From the NCBI RefSeq assembly GCF_017377795.1, contig NZ_JAFRDR010000001.1:930001-994000 (forward strand): a DNA stretch of 64,000 nt. The letters run 5' to 3'. Below the pieces are notes generated by a model. That model worked only from the letters and a program-made list of their open reading frames with translations. It was not told the origin of the DNA and searched no databases. Of this stretch, positions 18,301 through 26,964 are shown in pieces (within the stretch, counting starts at the first letter, position 1; every line of letters starts with the position of its first letter). The position numbers were made by a program, and so were the translations under genes. Source of the DNA: Williamsia soli. GTDB lineage: Bacteria; Actinomycetota; Actinomycetes; Mycobacteriales; Mycobacteriaceae.

Positions 18301-19045
18301 GGTCTTCGACGGCATGAAGTTCGAGGGGCCGCTGGAGTTCATCGAGAAACTCCGCGAGGTCATCCCGTTCGACGGGTTCTCCGATCCGCCGTTCGTCGAC
18401 GTGTCGACCAACGGCGTCAAAGCCGGGTTCGAATTGGCGCTGCCCTCGATTCCACTCGGGATCTTCAGTCTGGAGAACATCGCCCTGTACGCGGACTGTC
18501 ACGTGCCGTTCCTCGACCAAGCAGTGACCGTCGGGTTCGGATTCTGCAAGAAGGAGGCGCCGTTCCGCCTCACCGTGATGGCGATCGGCGGCGGTGGCTG
18601 GGTCGGTATTCGGCTCAGCCCCAAGGGTTTGGTGCTGCTGGAGATGGGGTTGGAGGCCGGCGCTGCACTCAGCCTCGACTTCGGGGTCGCGTCCGGGTCG
18701 GTGTCGGTGATGATCGGCATCTACCTGCGACTGGAAGGTGACGAGGGCAAGCTGACCGCCTACTTCCGGATTCGCGGAGAGGTCGATGTGCTCGGCCTTG
18801 CTTCGGCCTCGCTGACGCTGGAGTTGTCACTGACCTACGACACCGCGACCGGCAAACTCGTCGGCCGCGCCAGTCTGGTGATCGAGGTCGAGGTGCTGTT
18901 CTTCTCGGCGTCGGTGGAGGTGACCGTCGAGCGTCGCCTGGCCGGGTCCAGGGGTGACCCGAGCTTACGAGACATCATGCCGCCCGATTCCGGCGGCGAC
19001 GTCATGTGGGACAACTACTTCGGCGCATTCGCACTAGGAGCATGA
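15353..19045 (+). CDS. Large double-LysM protein of unknown function, 1230 aa
   Basis: The protein starts with a LysM domain (YTVVPGDTLWAIATRFYG, residues 5-50), a Pro-rich linker with nine consecutive Pro, and a second LysM domain (YTVVPGDTLWDIAGRFYG, about 123-170). The other roughly 1060 residues are unfamiliar: beta-rich stretches, a likely coiled coil around 745-850 (RSEHQRLTVALDRLSAQV), and a C-terminal segment of alternating hydrophobic strands (GSVSVMIGIYLRLEGDEGKL) that looks like a beta-barrel or beta-helix. LysM binds peptidoglycan or chitin, but there is no signal peptide. It sits between the hydrolase gene and the 1506-aa orphan gene, only 3 bases from the latter. Confidence 0.88.
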   Translation: MAHDYTVVPGDTLWAIATRFYGRGELFPVIADANRLPNPDLIFPGQVLHIPDLAPPPPPPPPPEPVPPPPIEPEAPPEPIDFQLLRPADLVDLACTASGFRVETPSPPHAPPPPPPGEVRYTVVPGDTLWDIAGRFYGDPRRYPEIVAANGIGNPDLIFPGQVFLIPGIAGPPGPTPAIPVVDPTRHLRAVTDDAHIVVRFGPQNVFEVAADTVTPTRILAAKESRVVFQVPSGTRIEFTTVGILRVLPLLKLAVSPSATPRPDPADIPVEVPDKPAQLTDRDTAIEAPFRLVVSPSSRGAFTHSAEPVAAPGDPHRIELWTTRLAVRREVDGQLVGIDRLDQTQRIVRALHTRNDQAPPEAEPTGSLTSAHRRNIVELTSHRVDGVEPEPLSVRTFALSAVGAWIDWSASWAATAANKLLAYRHLAPMGRDAYVRVDEPGLLYPFGHRATRVIITERQIAPGPDPVARLIKRMFIVVREPSRRYTGKASSAPFAMPFTDLAVRPLVTPDIRLDTGPRPFVAEIEGVGSFRWRVTGIDHAGRAIAIETPLVFVPLLDVDTDREFAALMTPAAEKWNGVRSELTVLNKSVAMAPPSTAGDTTFQVEGLTFAADFDATDQFVAPRVEQSQLVIPALSALNGGNAPVSVEYEPRFRAQGFSGPAEVFLTLTGPQVLDFGGNSSESGGFVQPNVTVDAISRTLGAIGDKDVAAGSPLAAGTFDPAAFLGNAGPKLFGMFGLLELIADGTGLERAPELVSEALDVVSGLRSEHQRLTVALDRLSAQVNAEIVKATHGGATAQLQTLLGDVDHVRGQIVGAADRLADAFDGVLTGVDGSAATAVAEAAVLAGVLDQVQDLVANPALPAAARSLIERPANALRQITVTANDPTLAAVLTSLRTGVVRFEWQPELEPWPVGSDENNAVFFPSRQGLTISVEVRAGDQPRADVSAQLTDFTLALLPGARLISMRFSRIGFRTSTGRKPEIDVVFDGMKFEGPLEFIEKLREVIPFDGFSDPPFVDVSTNGVKAGFELALPSIPLGIFSLENIALYADCHVPFLDQAVTVGFGFCKKEAPFRLTVMAIGGGGWVGIRLSPKGLVLLEMGLEAGAALSLDFGVASGSVSVMIGIYLRLEGDEGKLTAYFRIRGEVDVLGLASASLTLELSLTYDTATGKLVGRASLVIEVEVLFFSASVEVTVERRLAGSRGDPSLRDIMPPDSGGDVMWDNYFGAFALGA

Positions 19046-19048
19046 ACC

Positions 19049-22000
19049 ATGGCCACCACCAGATTGATGACCACCGTGCTGCCGCATTCGGTGGCGTCCG
19101 ATGCGGACTTCCACGTATCGCTGTTCTTCACCCACCGGCTCATCCCGGACGGCGCAGCCGCGACCCTCGCCGACTTCCCAGCGCTGATCGATTGGCCCGG
19201 CGCGCTGAGCGGGGCTCAGATCACACTGCGTGTCAACGGTTCGCCGGATCCGATCGCGTGCCGTCCGCTGACGGCGGTGTTGAATCCGGCGGGATGGGCG
19301 GCAGCGTTTCCTGCGACCACGACGGTGACCGGCTTCCCGGCTCCCAAGATCACGCAGGGTGCGCCGTGGCAGTCATTTCCCGCGTCGGCCATGGGCGACC
19401 ACGGTCTCGACGCGCACTACGCCTCGGTGTTCTCCTCGCCCGTGACACCGCCGTCGGTCAGCGACAGTCGTCTCGCGACGGCGGTCCTTGCGTACTGCAG
19501 GAGGATCGACGGCACAGGCCCGTTGCTGGGGGAGTTCACAGCTCACCGCCGCAGTCGCGGCGCCTTTGAGGCCGCGATCGACAAGGCCCGCCGTGACCGG
19601 GCCCGGTCGGTGCGGGATGGCTGCGACTGCACCGACGGCGGCGATCGAGGCCTACAACAACCGGAGTCGTTGCTGTCGACACTGTTCGACCGCAGACCCG
19701 GTGAGCCGTCGGCCTTCGAGACCTTCGATCGCGCGGTGTCGGACCATCTGTCGGGCCTGCTGCGCGGATCTCCCCGTCCGCAGCCACAGGGGCCTGTCGT
19801 CGCACTCGCTCCGGCCGCCGGTCAGGCCGCGCCGGTCGAGCGGATGCTGGTGGACAGCCACGCGAGCGCCGAGTACTACCGACGCCCCGAGGAGTCCGAG
19901 CCGCCGCCGCTCGCGGACGGTGACTCACGACCACGACCGGACAAGCCAGAGGTTGAATTCCATTCGCTGGCAGCCGCCGCGGGCAACACTCCCGCGCTGG
20001 CGCGTCGCCTCGGATTTGTTCTCGACCTCAAGATCGACGATCCGGCGACGTTGGCCGGCGCCATCGAGGTGACCTGTGAGGTGACGATCCCCGGTGTCGA
20101 GAATCTGCTGTCGCCGGTGACCCGATGCGCGGTCGACGGGGATCGGTTCATGGCGACGAATGGCGCCGACGGCCGGTGGGAGAGCGGACTGCTGACGGTC
20201 GGCAGGCCCGAATACCGGGTCCTGGACCTCGACCCCGACGCCGCCGGACTCAAACTCGAACAGCACCTGCGGTCCGCGGCCCGTGCGCAGGCCGCCGAGT
20301 TCAACGGCGATGAGGTGAACTTCGCTCCGGCAACGTTGCGCTCCAATGGTTTCGCGATCGCCAACACCAATCGGGTGACGACCGTGCGCGGGACCGTCGG
20401 CGCAGCGGAGAACCGCAGAACCGACATTCTCGCCTCCACGCCCGGGGTCGCCCCACCGCGGTTCACATTCGGTGAACTCGTCCGGGGCCTGCAGGTGCAG
20501 GTGTGGGATGACCACACCCGGGTGTGGCACAGCCTGCACGAGCGGACCGTGACCGTCGAGGTGAACGGCACGGTGGTGCTCACCGACGTTCCCGACAGCG
20601 GTCTGTTGCAGGGTGCCTCGCCGAGCCGGGTACCAGGTGATCCGGCGAATCCGTACTACTTGCACGAGGTCGTCGCCGGCTGGGACGGGTGGAGTCTGTC
20701 CGCGCCGCGGCCGGGCCGCAGCATCGTCCACGACAGCGGGCAGGGTGTCGATCCGGGCAGTGAGATCCTGACCGACAACGGTCGCGAGGCGACGCCGGGA
20801 TCGTTTGTGGTGCGCAGTTCGCCGCGAGCAGGATCTCTGCCCGCCCTGCGTTACGGACGGCGATACGCATTTCGCGTTCTCGGGGTCGATCTGGCAGGCA
20901 ACGTCGTGTCCCACCCCACTGGCACGATAGCGGCCGACGCCCTGGACCCGGTGGCCGTCGTCACCGCCGAGACCCATGTGCAGACGTTGCGGCAGGAGTT
21001 CGCGGCACGTGATGCCGCCGGATTCTTGGCGTCCCAGCGTTCGGCGACCGATCCGGCGAGCGGCAGCGGTCTCGTCGGCCGGGTCAATGACGCGATGGCA
21101 CGCATCGAAAAGGTCGCCACCAGCTTGAAGATCCGTCCGCAGCTGGACACTCCGGCAACGGACTTCGCGGCACTGTTCGCGCAGTCGGGAGGGCCGGAGA
21201 CGGTCACCACGCCGCGGCTGTTCCTGCGGTGGGATCCGGTCACCGAACCGACGATCGTGCCGCGTCACCGTTTGACGTTCGCTGAATCTTTGAACCGCAT
21301 GGTGATCCGCACGACAGACTCCGGGTCGACCACCACCGAGCGGCACGTGATCCCACCGAAGGTCAGTCAGACCGAAGCTGAACACGGTGGCCGCTTCGAC
21401 GCCCTGATGACCTCGCCGGACCCGGCGTCGCGTCGCCGGGCCTACGCCACGGCATTGCGGGAGCGGGGCAATCTGTTCCACACCTCGGTGCAGGACCTCG
21501 ACGACCCGCTGCGCACCAATCCGGTGCCGTGGCCGGTGCGTTTGGAGTCCGCTCCGACCGTCGACCCCGCCGCGGCGGTGACGTTGGAGCAGTTGCAGCA
21601 CCGCGGTGTGCGTACCGACCCGGCCATGCCGCATCCGAACGACGAGGCCCAGCCCGCGGCGGGACAGTACGTCGTCCACGACACCGACGCGCTGGTGGTG
21701 CCGTACCTCCCCGATCCGATGGCACGAGGCGTCGCGCTCATCTTTTATGAAGCAGGGGCGGATCACCACCTCGCTGATCGACGGATCCTGCAGTCGGTGA
21801 CCATCCCGTACTCGGGGGACTGGCCGGCCGTCGCCGGGCTGCGACTGGTGCTGCACAGCGCCGACACATTGGGCGCCGAGCAGCACGGCAACGAGGTGCG
21901 TATCGGGCTGCCACCAGGGGAGCAGGTCGGTGTTGCGGTGTCGTCGATCATCGACCGGGGGGCGTTGGAGACCCTGGGATTGTGGCGCTTTCATGCCGTC

Positions 22001-23569
22001 CACGACCCCGCGGTGTCAGCGACCGATCGTGCGATCCTCGAGGAGGCCGCAACCGACGGATGGCTGTGGTGGCTCACCCCCAGCACCGACCTGCGTCTGG
22101 TCAATGCGACCACCCGCCCCGCAACGCCGCCGACGATCACAGCCCTGCGGACGAAGCCGCGCGTCCAGGGAGTGCTCGGCGCCGAGATCCTGGGCACCCT
22201 CGACATCCACGGCAGCAGTACCGACAGCGTCGAACTGAGGGCGACCTGGTCGGGGATCGTCGACGACCCGGCACTGCCCGAGCCCGGCGTCGTCAGCGGC
22301 GCCGAGGTCGTCAGCACGTTCCCGGTCGGAGCGCAGGAGACGAGGTCGATCGTGTCGATCGACCAGGCCGTTGGACCGAGGCCGGTCGGGATCCCGGAAC
22401 GTCCGGTGACCCATACGCTGCCGGACACCCGTACCCGGGTGGTGACGTACCGGCTGCACGGATCGTCGCGCTATCGGGAGTTCTTCGAGCCCGCGGAACT
22501 GCCTGCCGCCGACGACCCGGCGTCGGCGGGCAACGGGGTGGAGGTCCGGCATCTGAGTTCGCAGCGACCACCGGCACCCGTCGTCCACGAAGTGCTCCCG
22601 GTGTTCTTCTGGGAGGAACTGAGCGAACCGCAGCACCCGTTTGCCGTACGCCGGATCCGGCACAGCGCGCTGCGCATCTGGTTGGACAGGCCCTGGTTCG
22701 CCAGTGGTGACGGCGAACAACTGGCGGTGATGATCGGCGCGCCGGATGCGCCTGCGGGTCAACGCGACGTGGTGAGTCTGTGGGGGCGTGATCCGGCCGT
22801 GCTGGGTCCGGGTCTCGGGACGGCGACCGAACTCCCGCTGCAGTCGGCGTGGGAAGAACGCGCGTTGGCCCTCGAGGTCGACGTCGAGCGCAGGCCGGGG
22901 CGACCCCATGGCCGCGTAGCCGACCGAGACAACGTCATCGGATACCTGTTCACGCCGGAATACGACGTGACCCGGCGCCGCTGGTTCGTCGACGTACGGT
23001 TTGACGCCGCCGACAAGGCCTGGCCGTTTGTTCGACTCAATGTTGCTCGGTATCAACCGAATGCCGTCGATGACTGCCACTTCTCCTCGGACACCAACAC
23101 CGACTTCGTCCAGCTGCTGCCACAGCGGATCTGCACGCTGAACCGGCCGCACGAGGGGGCGGTCCGGGTCACCGTAAGCGGTACCTTCGCGGTCACCGAC
23201 CTTCCGGGTACCGACGCGGCGGCGGCAGGTCTCCAAGGCGGTTCGGCGACGGTGGCGCGGATGCGGAACAGCAGGCAGGTGCGTGCCAGTCTGCAGACCA
23301 GGGCCGTCGACGCCACCTCGGACCTCGATTGGTCCACCGTGACCAGTGTCGACTGTGACCTCGAAGGTGCCGACCCGCAGTCGTTTGCCGCGAGTTGGAG
23401 TGGTGAGCTGCCGCTTGAGCCCGCGCACCGGCTCGCAACACCGGGTGCCGACACGACGGTTCGCGTATTGCTCGAGGAACACGAGTTGCTACCGACGGAC
23501 GCCGAACCGGGTCAGACCGCACCCCAGAGCATTTCCCGTCTCGTATATGCCGATCATCTGTACCTGTGA
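19049..23569 (+). CDS. Giant orphan protein, 1506 aa
   Basis: I recognise no family. The protein has no signal peptide and no clear membrane helix. It is dominated by predicted beta-strand and loop segments, with an Ig/Fn3-like stretch (LRYGRRYAFRVLGVDLAGNVV) near residue 620, a Cys cluster DGCDCTDGG near 190, and a Trp-rich stretch (GWLWWLTPSTDLRLVN) near 1010. The last 250 residues contain LFTPEYDVTRRRWFVDVRF and a calycin- or beta-sandwich-like pattern. Such size and composition suggest a structural or adhesive protein. It is translated directly after the LysM protein and just before the tyrosinase. Confidence 0.85.
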   Translation: MATTRLMTTVLPHSVASDADFHVSLFFTHRLIPDGAAATLADFPALIDWPGALSGAQITLRVNGSPDPIACRPLTAVLNPAGWAAAFPATTTVTGFPAPKITQGAPWQSFPASAMGDHGLDAHYASVFSSPVTPPSVSDSRLATAVLAYCRRIDGTGPLLGEFTAHRRSRGAFEAAIDKARRDRARSVRDGCDCTDGGDRGLQQPESLLSTLFDRRPGEPSAFETFDRAVSDHLSGLLRGSPRPQPQGPVVALAPAAGQAAPVERMLVDSHASAEYYRRPEESEPPPLADGDSRPRPDKPEVEFHSLAAAAGNTPALARRLGFVLDLKIDDPATLAGAIEVTCEVTIPGVENLLSPVTRCAVDGDRFMATNGADGRWESGLLTVGRPEYRVLDLDPDAAGLKLEQHLRSAARAQAAEFNGDEVNFAPATLRSNGFAIANTNRVTTVRGTVGAAENRRTDILASTPGVAPPRFTFGELVRGLQVQVWDDHTRVWHSLHERTVTVEVNGTVVLTDVPDSGLLQGASPSRVPGDPANPYYLHEVVAGWDGWSLSAPRPGRSIVHDSGQGVDPGSEILTDNGREATPGSFVVRSSPRAGSLPALRYGRRYAFRVLGVDLAGNVVSHPTGTIAADALDPVAVVTAETHVQTLRQEFAARDAAGFLASQRSATDPASGSGLVGRVNDAMARIEKVATSLKIRPQLDTPATDFAALFAQSGGPETVTTPRLFLRWDPVTEPTIVPRHRLTFAESLNRMVIRTTDSGSTTTERHVIPPKVSQTEAEHGGRFDALMTSPDPASRRRAYATALRERGNLFHTSVQDLDDPLRTNPVPWPVRLESAPTVDPAAAVTLEQLQHRGVRTDPAMPHPNDEAQPAAGQYVVHDTDALVVPYLPDPMARGVALIFYEAGADHHLADRRILQSVTIPYSGDWPAVAGLRLVLHSADTLGAEQHGNEVRIGLPPGEQVGVAVSSIIDRGALETLGLWRFHAVHDPAVSATDRAILEEAATDGWLWWLTPSTDLRLVNATTRPATPPTITALRTKPRVQGVLGAEILGTLDIHGSSTDSVELRATWSGIVDDPALPEPGVVSGAEVVSTFPVGAQETRSIVSIDQAVGPRPVGIPERPVTHTLPDTRTRVVTYRLHGSSRYREFFEPAELPAADDPASAGNGVEVRHLSSQRPPAPVVHEVLPVFFWEELSEPQHPFAVRRIRHSALRIWLDRPWFASGDGEQLAVMIGAPDAPAGQRDVVSLWGRDPAVLGPGLGTATELPLQSAWEERALALEVDVERRPGRPHGRVADRDNVIGYLFTPEYDVTRRRWFVDVRFDAADKAWPFVRLNVARYQPNAVDDCHFSSDTNTDFVQLLPQRICTLNRPHEGAVRVTVSGTFAVTDLPGTDAAAAGLQGGSATVARMRNSRQVRASLQTRAVDATSDLDWSTVTSVDCDLEGADPQSFAASWSGELPLEPAHRLATPGADTTVRVLLEEHELLPTDAEPGQTAPQSISRLVYADHLYL

Positions 23570-23583
23570 CCTGGAGGTCCGAC

Positions 23584-25341
23584 ATGCTCACATCAAGTCT
23601 GTTCAGCGGCGATCCACTCCTGGAAGCCATTGCGGCCGACGGGCCGCAACGCATATCGACGGTGCAGAACCGTAACGACCCAGCCGTCGTGAAAGTTCAG
23701 ACCGCACTACTCGATTGGGATCCGGGAGCGCTTCCACTCTTCGGTGCCGACGGTGACTACGGAAGCGAGTCCGCGGGCGCCGTACATCGTTTCAAGCGTG
23801 ACGAACTGTTGGTTCCCGAGCCTGAGATCGTCGATGACGTCGGACCTCGAACCGTTCGCAGGCTGGACGAAATTCGGGTGGCGGTCGAAAGTCCGGCCCC
23901 GCCGCCACCTCCTCCTCCACCGCCTCCACCGCCTCCACCGCCGCCACCGCCGCCACCGCCGCCCCCGACGACTCTGGTGCGGCGCGATGCCTGGCACCTG
24001 TCTGCGGTCGACCAGCGGCATCCGATCCTGACGGCCTACGCGCGGGCCGTCGGCGTTCTCAAGCGCAATGCCGGCACCGATCGCAGGATGTGGTGGTCAC
24101 ACCACACCCAGGTGCACGGGATGACCCCCGATCCGCAGGACGGTCTGCGCAATCAGTGCCAACACTTCTCTTGGTACTTCCTGCCGTGGCACCGGATGTA
24201 TCTCGACCAGTTCGAAAGGGTGTGCCGCGAGATCATCGCCGCCGACCCGCTGACGCCCGATGACATCAAACAGACCTGGGCGCTGCCATATTGGGATTAC
24301 GACCGCCCGGACAGCAACGCCCTTCCGCCCATCTTCCGAATGCCTGATCTCGACGGCGCTCCCAACCCACTGTTCGACGCCGAACGTGCCCCCGGGATGA
24401 ACAGCCTGTCGACCCCGGCGCGGTTGACCCCCGCAGAGACCAGGGCCAGCGGCTGGTTCCGGGCGCGCGACTTCTCTGCTGCTGCGCCTTTCCCCAGTTT
24501 CGGCGGACCGATCACCGGATTCCATCACCTGAACGAGTCGGGCAACCAGATCATGGGGGCACTCGAGAGCACGCCGCACGGCACCGTCCACGGCGCGGTG
24601 GGTGGTGTCAACGGCAAGATGATGGACTTCGATCGTGCGGCGGGCGATCCGATCTTCTGGTTGCACCACTCCAACATCGATCGGTTGTGGGAAGTCTGGC
24701 GCGTCAACACCGGAGCGGGTCGCGATTCCGTCGATACTGCTTTCCTCAACCGCACGTACGGGTTTGCCGACTCCGCGGGTGGGGCGCAGACGGTCGCGGT
24801 CCGTGATGTCGTATCGCCGAGCTCGCGTCCGCACACGTACGAGGACCTGTCTGTACCCTCGTCGGCAGGTGTGGCTCCGGTGAGAGGACTGGCCGTGACC
24901 GAGGACAATCCGCCGCAAACAATTGGCGCCATCGACAATCCGCTCGAGCTCGTGAACGGGATCGCCAACACCGTCGAGCTGTCGATGCCCGACTTCGCCG
25001 CCTTGCAGTTCGACAGCCCTGGACGGGTCTACATCTCCATCGACCACCTGGTCGCCACCGACATACCGGCGACCACCTTCGGCGTCTATGTCGATGACGG
25101 CGGGGACGGCGCCTGGGTGGGTAACCTGCCGCTGTTCGGGCTGGCCGAGTCGATGAGGTCCGATGCCGAGCACGGCCTGAGCTTCACCTTTGAGATAACC
25201 GACATCGTCGAGTCGCTGGTCGCCGCAGGCAACTTCGACCCGAGCCGCCTGGGACTGCGATTCGAACCGATCGGTGAAGCCGGCGACACGGTGGGTATCG
25301 GATCAGTGCAGGTCGGGTCCGTCAGCATCTTGCTCGGCTGA
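23584..25341 (+). CDS. Tyrosinase-family copper oxidase with peptidoglycan-binding-like N-terminus
   Basis: This 585-aa protein has three parts. Residues 20-90 resemble a PG_binding_1 fold (VVKVQTALLDWD, FGADGDYGSESAGAVHRFK). A run of more than 20 Pro follows. The type-3 copper domain then begins near residue 140: QCQHFSWYFLPWHRMYLDQFE supplies CuA histidines, and HGTVHGAVGG with DPIFWLHHSNIDRLW supplies CuB. The last 170 residues resemble the plant-type polyphenol oxidase C-terminal domain. It should oxidise phenols to quinones, which can crosslink or melanise. No signal peptide is visible. A GGAGG site 6 bases before the ATG at 23584 decides the start. Confidence 0.92.
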   Translation: MLTSSLFSGDPLLEAIAADGPQRISTVQNRNDPAVVKVQTALLDWDPGALPLFGADGDYGSESAGAVHRFKRDELLVPEPEIVDDVGPRTVRRLDEIRVAVESPAPPPPPPPPPPPPPPPPPPPPPPPTTLVRRDAWHLSAVDQRHPILTAYARAVGVLKRNAGTDRRMWWSHHTQVHGMTPDPQDGLRNQCQHFSWYFLPWHRMYLDQFERVCREIIAADPLTPDDIKQTWALPYWDYDRPDSNALPPIFRMPDLDGAPNPLFDAERAPGMNSLSTPARLTPAETRASGWFRARDFSAAAPFPSFGGPITGFHHLNESGNQIMGALESTPHGTVHGAVGGVNGKMMDFDRAAGDPIFWLHHSNIDRLWEVWRVNTGAGRDSVDTAFLNRTYGFADSAGGAQTVAVRDVVSPSSRPHTYEDLSVPSSAGVAPVRGLAVTEDNPPQTIGAIDNPLELVNGIANTVELSMPDFAALQFDSPGRVYISIDHLVATDIPATTFGVYVDDGGDGAWVGNLPLFGLAESMRSDAEHGLSFTFEITDIVESLVAAGNFDPSRLGLRFEPIGEAGDTVGIGSVQVGSVSILLG

Positions 25342-25347
25342 ATCGCG

Positions 25348-26061
25348 ATGTCGGCCGGGGCCGTCGCCGCACCCGCCTTTCTCAGGTCGCGGCCGCAGTG
25401 GTCGGTGCTCGCGGCGGTGGTCGTTGCCTGGATCGTGTGGTGCATGCTGGCGATGCGGTCCGGTGGACACGCCGATCACGCTCAGATGCAGTCCTATTCG
25501 ATTGCGGCGGCTCTCGACTCGGGCGCTATGTGGCTCACGATGGTCGTGGCCATGATGCTCCCCGCGACGGTTCCGGCGATTCGGTACGTGGCGTACGCAA
25601 CCAGACGACAGCGTCGGCAGCGGTCGATTCTCTTGTTCACTGCGGGCTTCGTGGCGGTGTGGGTGGTGGTGGGCGTGCCGGTTCTGGGCGTCGTCGAGAT
25701 CATCGGTGGACCCGTCTGGATCGGTGTTCTCGCACTGTCCGCCGCGGCCCTGTACGAGCTCACGCCGCTGAAGCGAAAGGCGCTGCGGCGCTGTCACCGA
25801 ACCCTGCCGATACGATTCGACGGCCGACCAGCCGACCAATCGTGTCTGAGGTTTGGTAGTTACCAGGGCTACTGGTGTGTACACACGTGCGGTCCGGCGA
25901 TGGTCGCGGTGGTCCTCCTCGGACATCCACTACTCGTCACGGCACTCGTGGGCGCGATCGTGTTCGCCGAGCGTGTCCTCGTACGTCCAGACCGCCTACG
26001 GCTGTTCGTGGGATACGTCGGGCTGGCGTATCCCGCAGCCGTGCTGCTCGTCGTGGGTTGA
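25348..26061 (+). CDS. DUF2182 metal-binding-type integral membrane protein
   Basis: This 237-aa protein has about six membrane helices and the DUF2182 hallmarks: MWLTMVVAMMLPATVPAIRYV, YELTPLKRKALRRC, GYWCVHTCGPAMVAVVLLG and FAERVL. The family is described as predicted metal-binding, on the basis of conserved Met/Cys/His. It starts 6 bases after the tyrosinase stop, so it is the last gene of the operon. Copper handling for the tyrosinase is an attractive inference from position; nothing in the sequence proves it. Confidence 0.88.
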   Translation: MSAGAVAAPAFLRSRPQWSVLAAVVVAWIVWCMLAMRSGGHADHAQMQSYSIAAALDSGAMWLTMVVAMMLPATVPAIRYVAYATRRQRRQRSILLFTAGFVAVWVVVGVPVLGVVEIIGGPVWIGVLALSAAALYELTPLKRKALRRCHRTLPIRFDGRPADQSCLRFGSYQGYWCVHTCGPAMVAVVLLGHPLLVTALVGAIVFAERVLVRPDRLRLFVGYVGLAYPAAVLLVVG

Positions 26062-26079
26062 GCGAGGCGCTCATACCCT

Positions 26080-26101
26080 GGCTTTGACAAACAGCAAAGC
26101 C
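26080..26101. terminator. Possible bidirectional terminator between convergent genes
   Basis: GGCTTTG (26080-26086) pairs with CAAAGCC (26095-26101), followed on the plus strand by an A-rich stretch and a second small inverted repeat (AACGC/GCGTT). It lies in the 88-bp gap between two converging genes. Confidence 0.4.
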
Positions 26102-26149
26102 GTGCAAGAAAAACGCTCGGCGTTTGTGGGCCCGCAACAGTCCACTGAT

Positions 26150-26764
26150 CTACGGCGTGGCGTAGGTCTCCCAGAGTTCGCCGATGATGTCGACAACCTC
26201 GGGCGGCACGCAGATCTCGCCGATGCAGGTCTCGGCCGGCTGTTCAACTGGCGCGACGGGCTCGACGGAAGGCGCGGTGCTCGGAGCCGCACCCGGCAGC
26301 ACGAGGCGAGAGGGCTCAGCGGTCGAGTTCGGGCCGACGGGTGTGGGGGTGCCCCACTGTTCGGCGCCCTCGCCGAGCGGGACCTCGGAGCAGCCCCAGA
26401 ACAGGTCGTAGGTGCCGTCGGGCAGGGTGTCGGACCCGTCCGGGCCGGTCTCTGTGAAGAGTTTCAACGGAACCGTCTTCGTGGAGCCGGGTTGGATGAC
26501 AGCACTCAACGTCTCGGGGTTGGTGTAGCCGAACACCGGTTTCGTATCCCCGGTGACGGCAGTGTCCGCAGGCAGTCCGTATAAATTGCAGCCGATCAGG
26601 GATCCGGATCCGTTTGTGATCGTCACAGTGGCGTTGCTTCCCGTGACCGTCGGACTGATGGAGACGTCGCCCGGGGCGGCGTGGGCGAACGCGGGGAACA
26701 TCAACAGGGCCGCAGCACAACCGGATACGACTCCAGCTGTGCGCCGTGCAATTCGAGCCGTCAT
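26150..26764 (-). CDS. Secreted protein of unknown function
   Basis: This 204-aa protein has a clear signal peptide (TARIARRTAGVVSGCAAALLM, cleavage likely after AFAHA). The mature part begins with a beta-sandwich-like domain (DVSISPTVTGSNATVTITNG, GCNLYGLPADTAV, VPLKLFTETGPDG) with two Cys (GCNLYG, WGCSEV). It ends with a Pro/Val-rich linker and a segment with two Cys, ETCIGEICVPPEVV. It is probably an exported envelope protein. The start at ATG 26764 fits the signal peptide; I do not recognise the family. Confidence 0.78.
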   Translation of the reverse strand: MTARIARRTAGVVSGCAAALLMFPAFAHAAPGDVSISPTVTGSNATVTITNGSGSLIGCNLYGLPADTAVTGDTKPVFGYTNPETLSAVIQPGSTKTVPLKLFTETGPDGSDTLPDGTYDLFWGCSEVPLGEGAEQWGTPTPVGPNSTAEPSRLVLPGAAPSTAPSVEPVAPVEQPAETCIGEICVPPEVVDIIGELWETYATP

Positions 26765-26964
26765 GGATGACCAAACCTTTCGACAGCGATGTCCGAGTGC
26801 AGGGTGCACCCGATGATGATCGTCACGGTCACTTTAAGGCAGTGCGTGCTCGGCCGCAATTCGAAAGACGCAGGTCGGCACCTCGGCGTTCTGGTTTGAC
26901 CCGCCGGGTTCAGGGGCAACCTGCCCGTGCCCTCAGGTACGCCCGCTCACGCCAGGAGAGTCCG

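Noticed and set aside
15353-19045. Contractile injection system suggested by LysM and giant proteins
   Set aside because: No tail sheath, tube, baseplate, spike or AAA+ gene is present in the operon.
19925-23482. Long minus-strand frames (692 and 488 codons) opposite the 1506-aa protein gene
   Set aside because: The plus frame continues a coupled operon with ribosome sites; the minus frames have His/Arg/Gly-rich low-information translations.
14004-26061. Prophage or IS element around the giant genes
   Set aside because: No integrase, transposase, terminal repeats or att-like duplications seen; GC looks like that of the surroundings.
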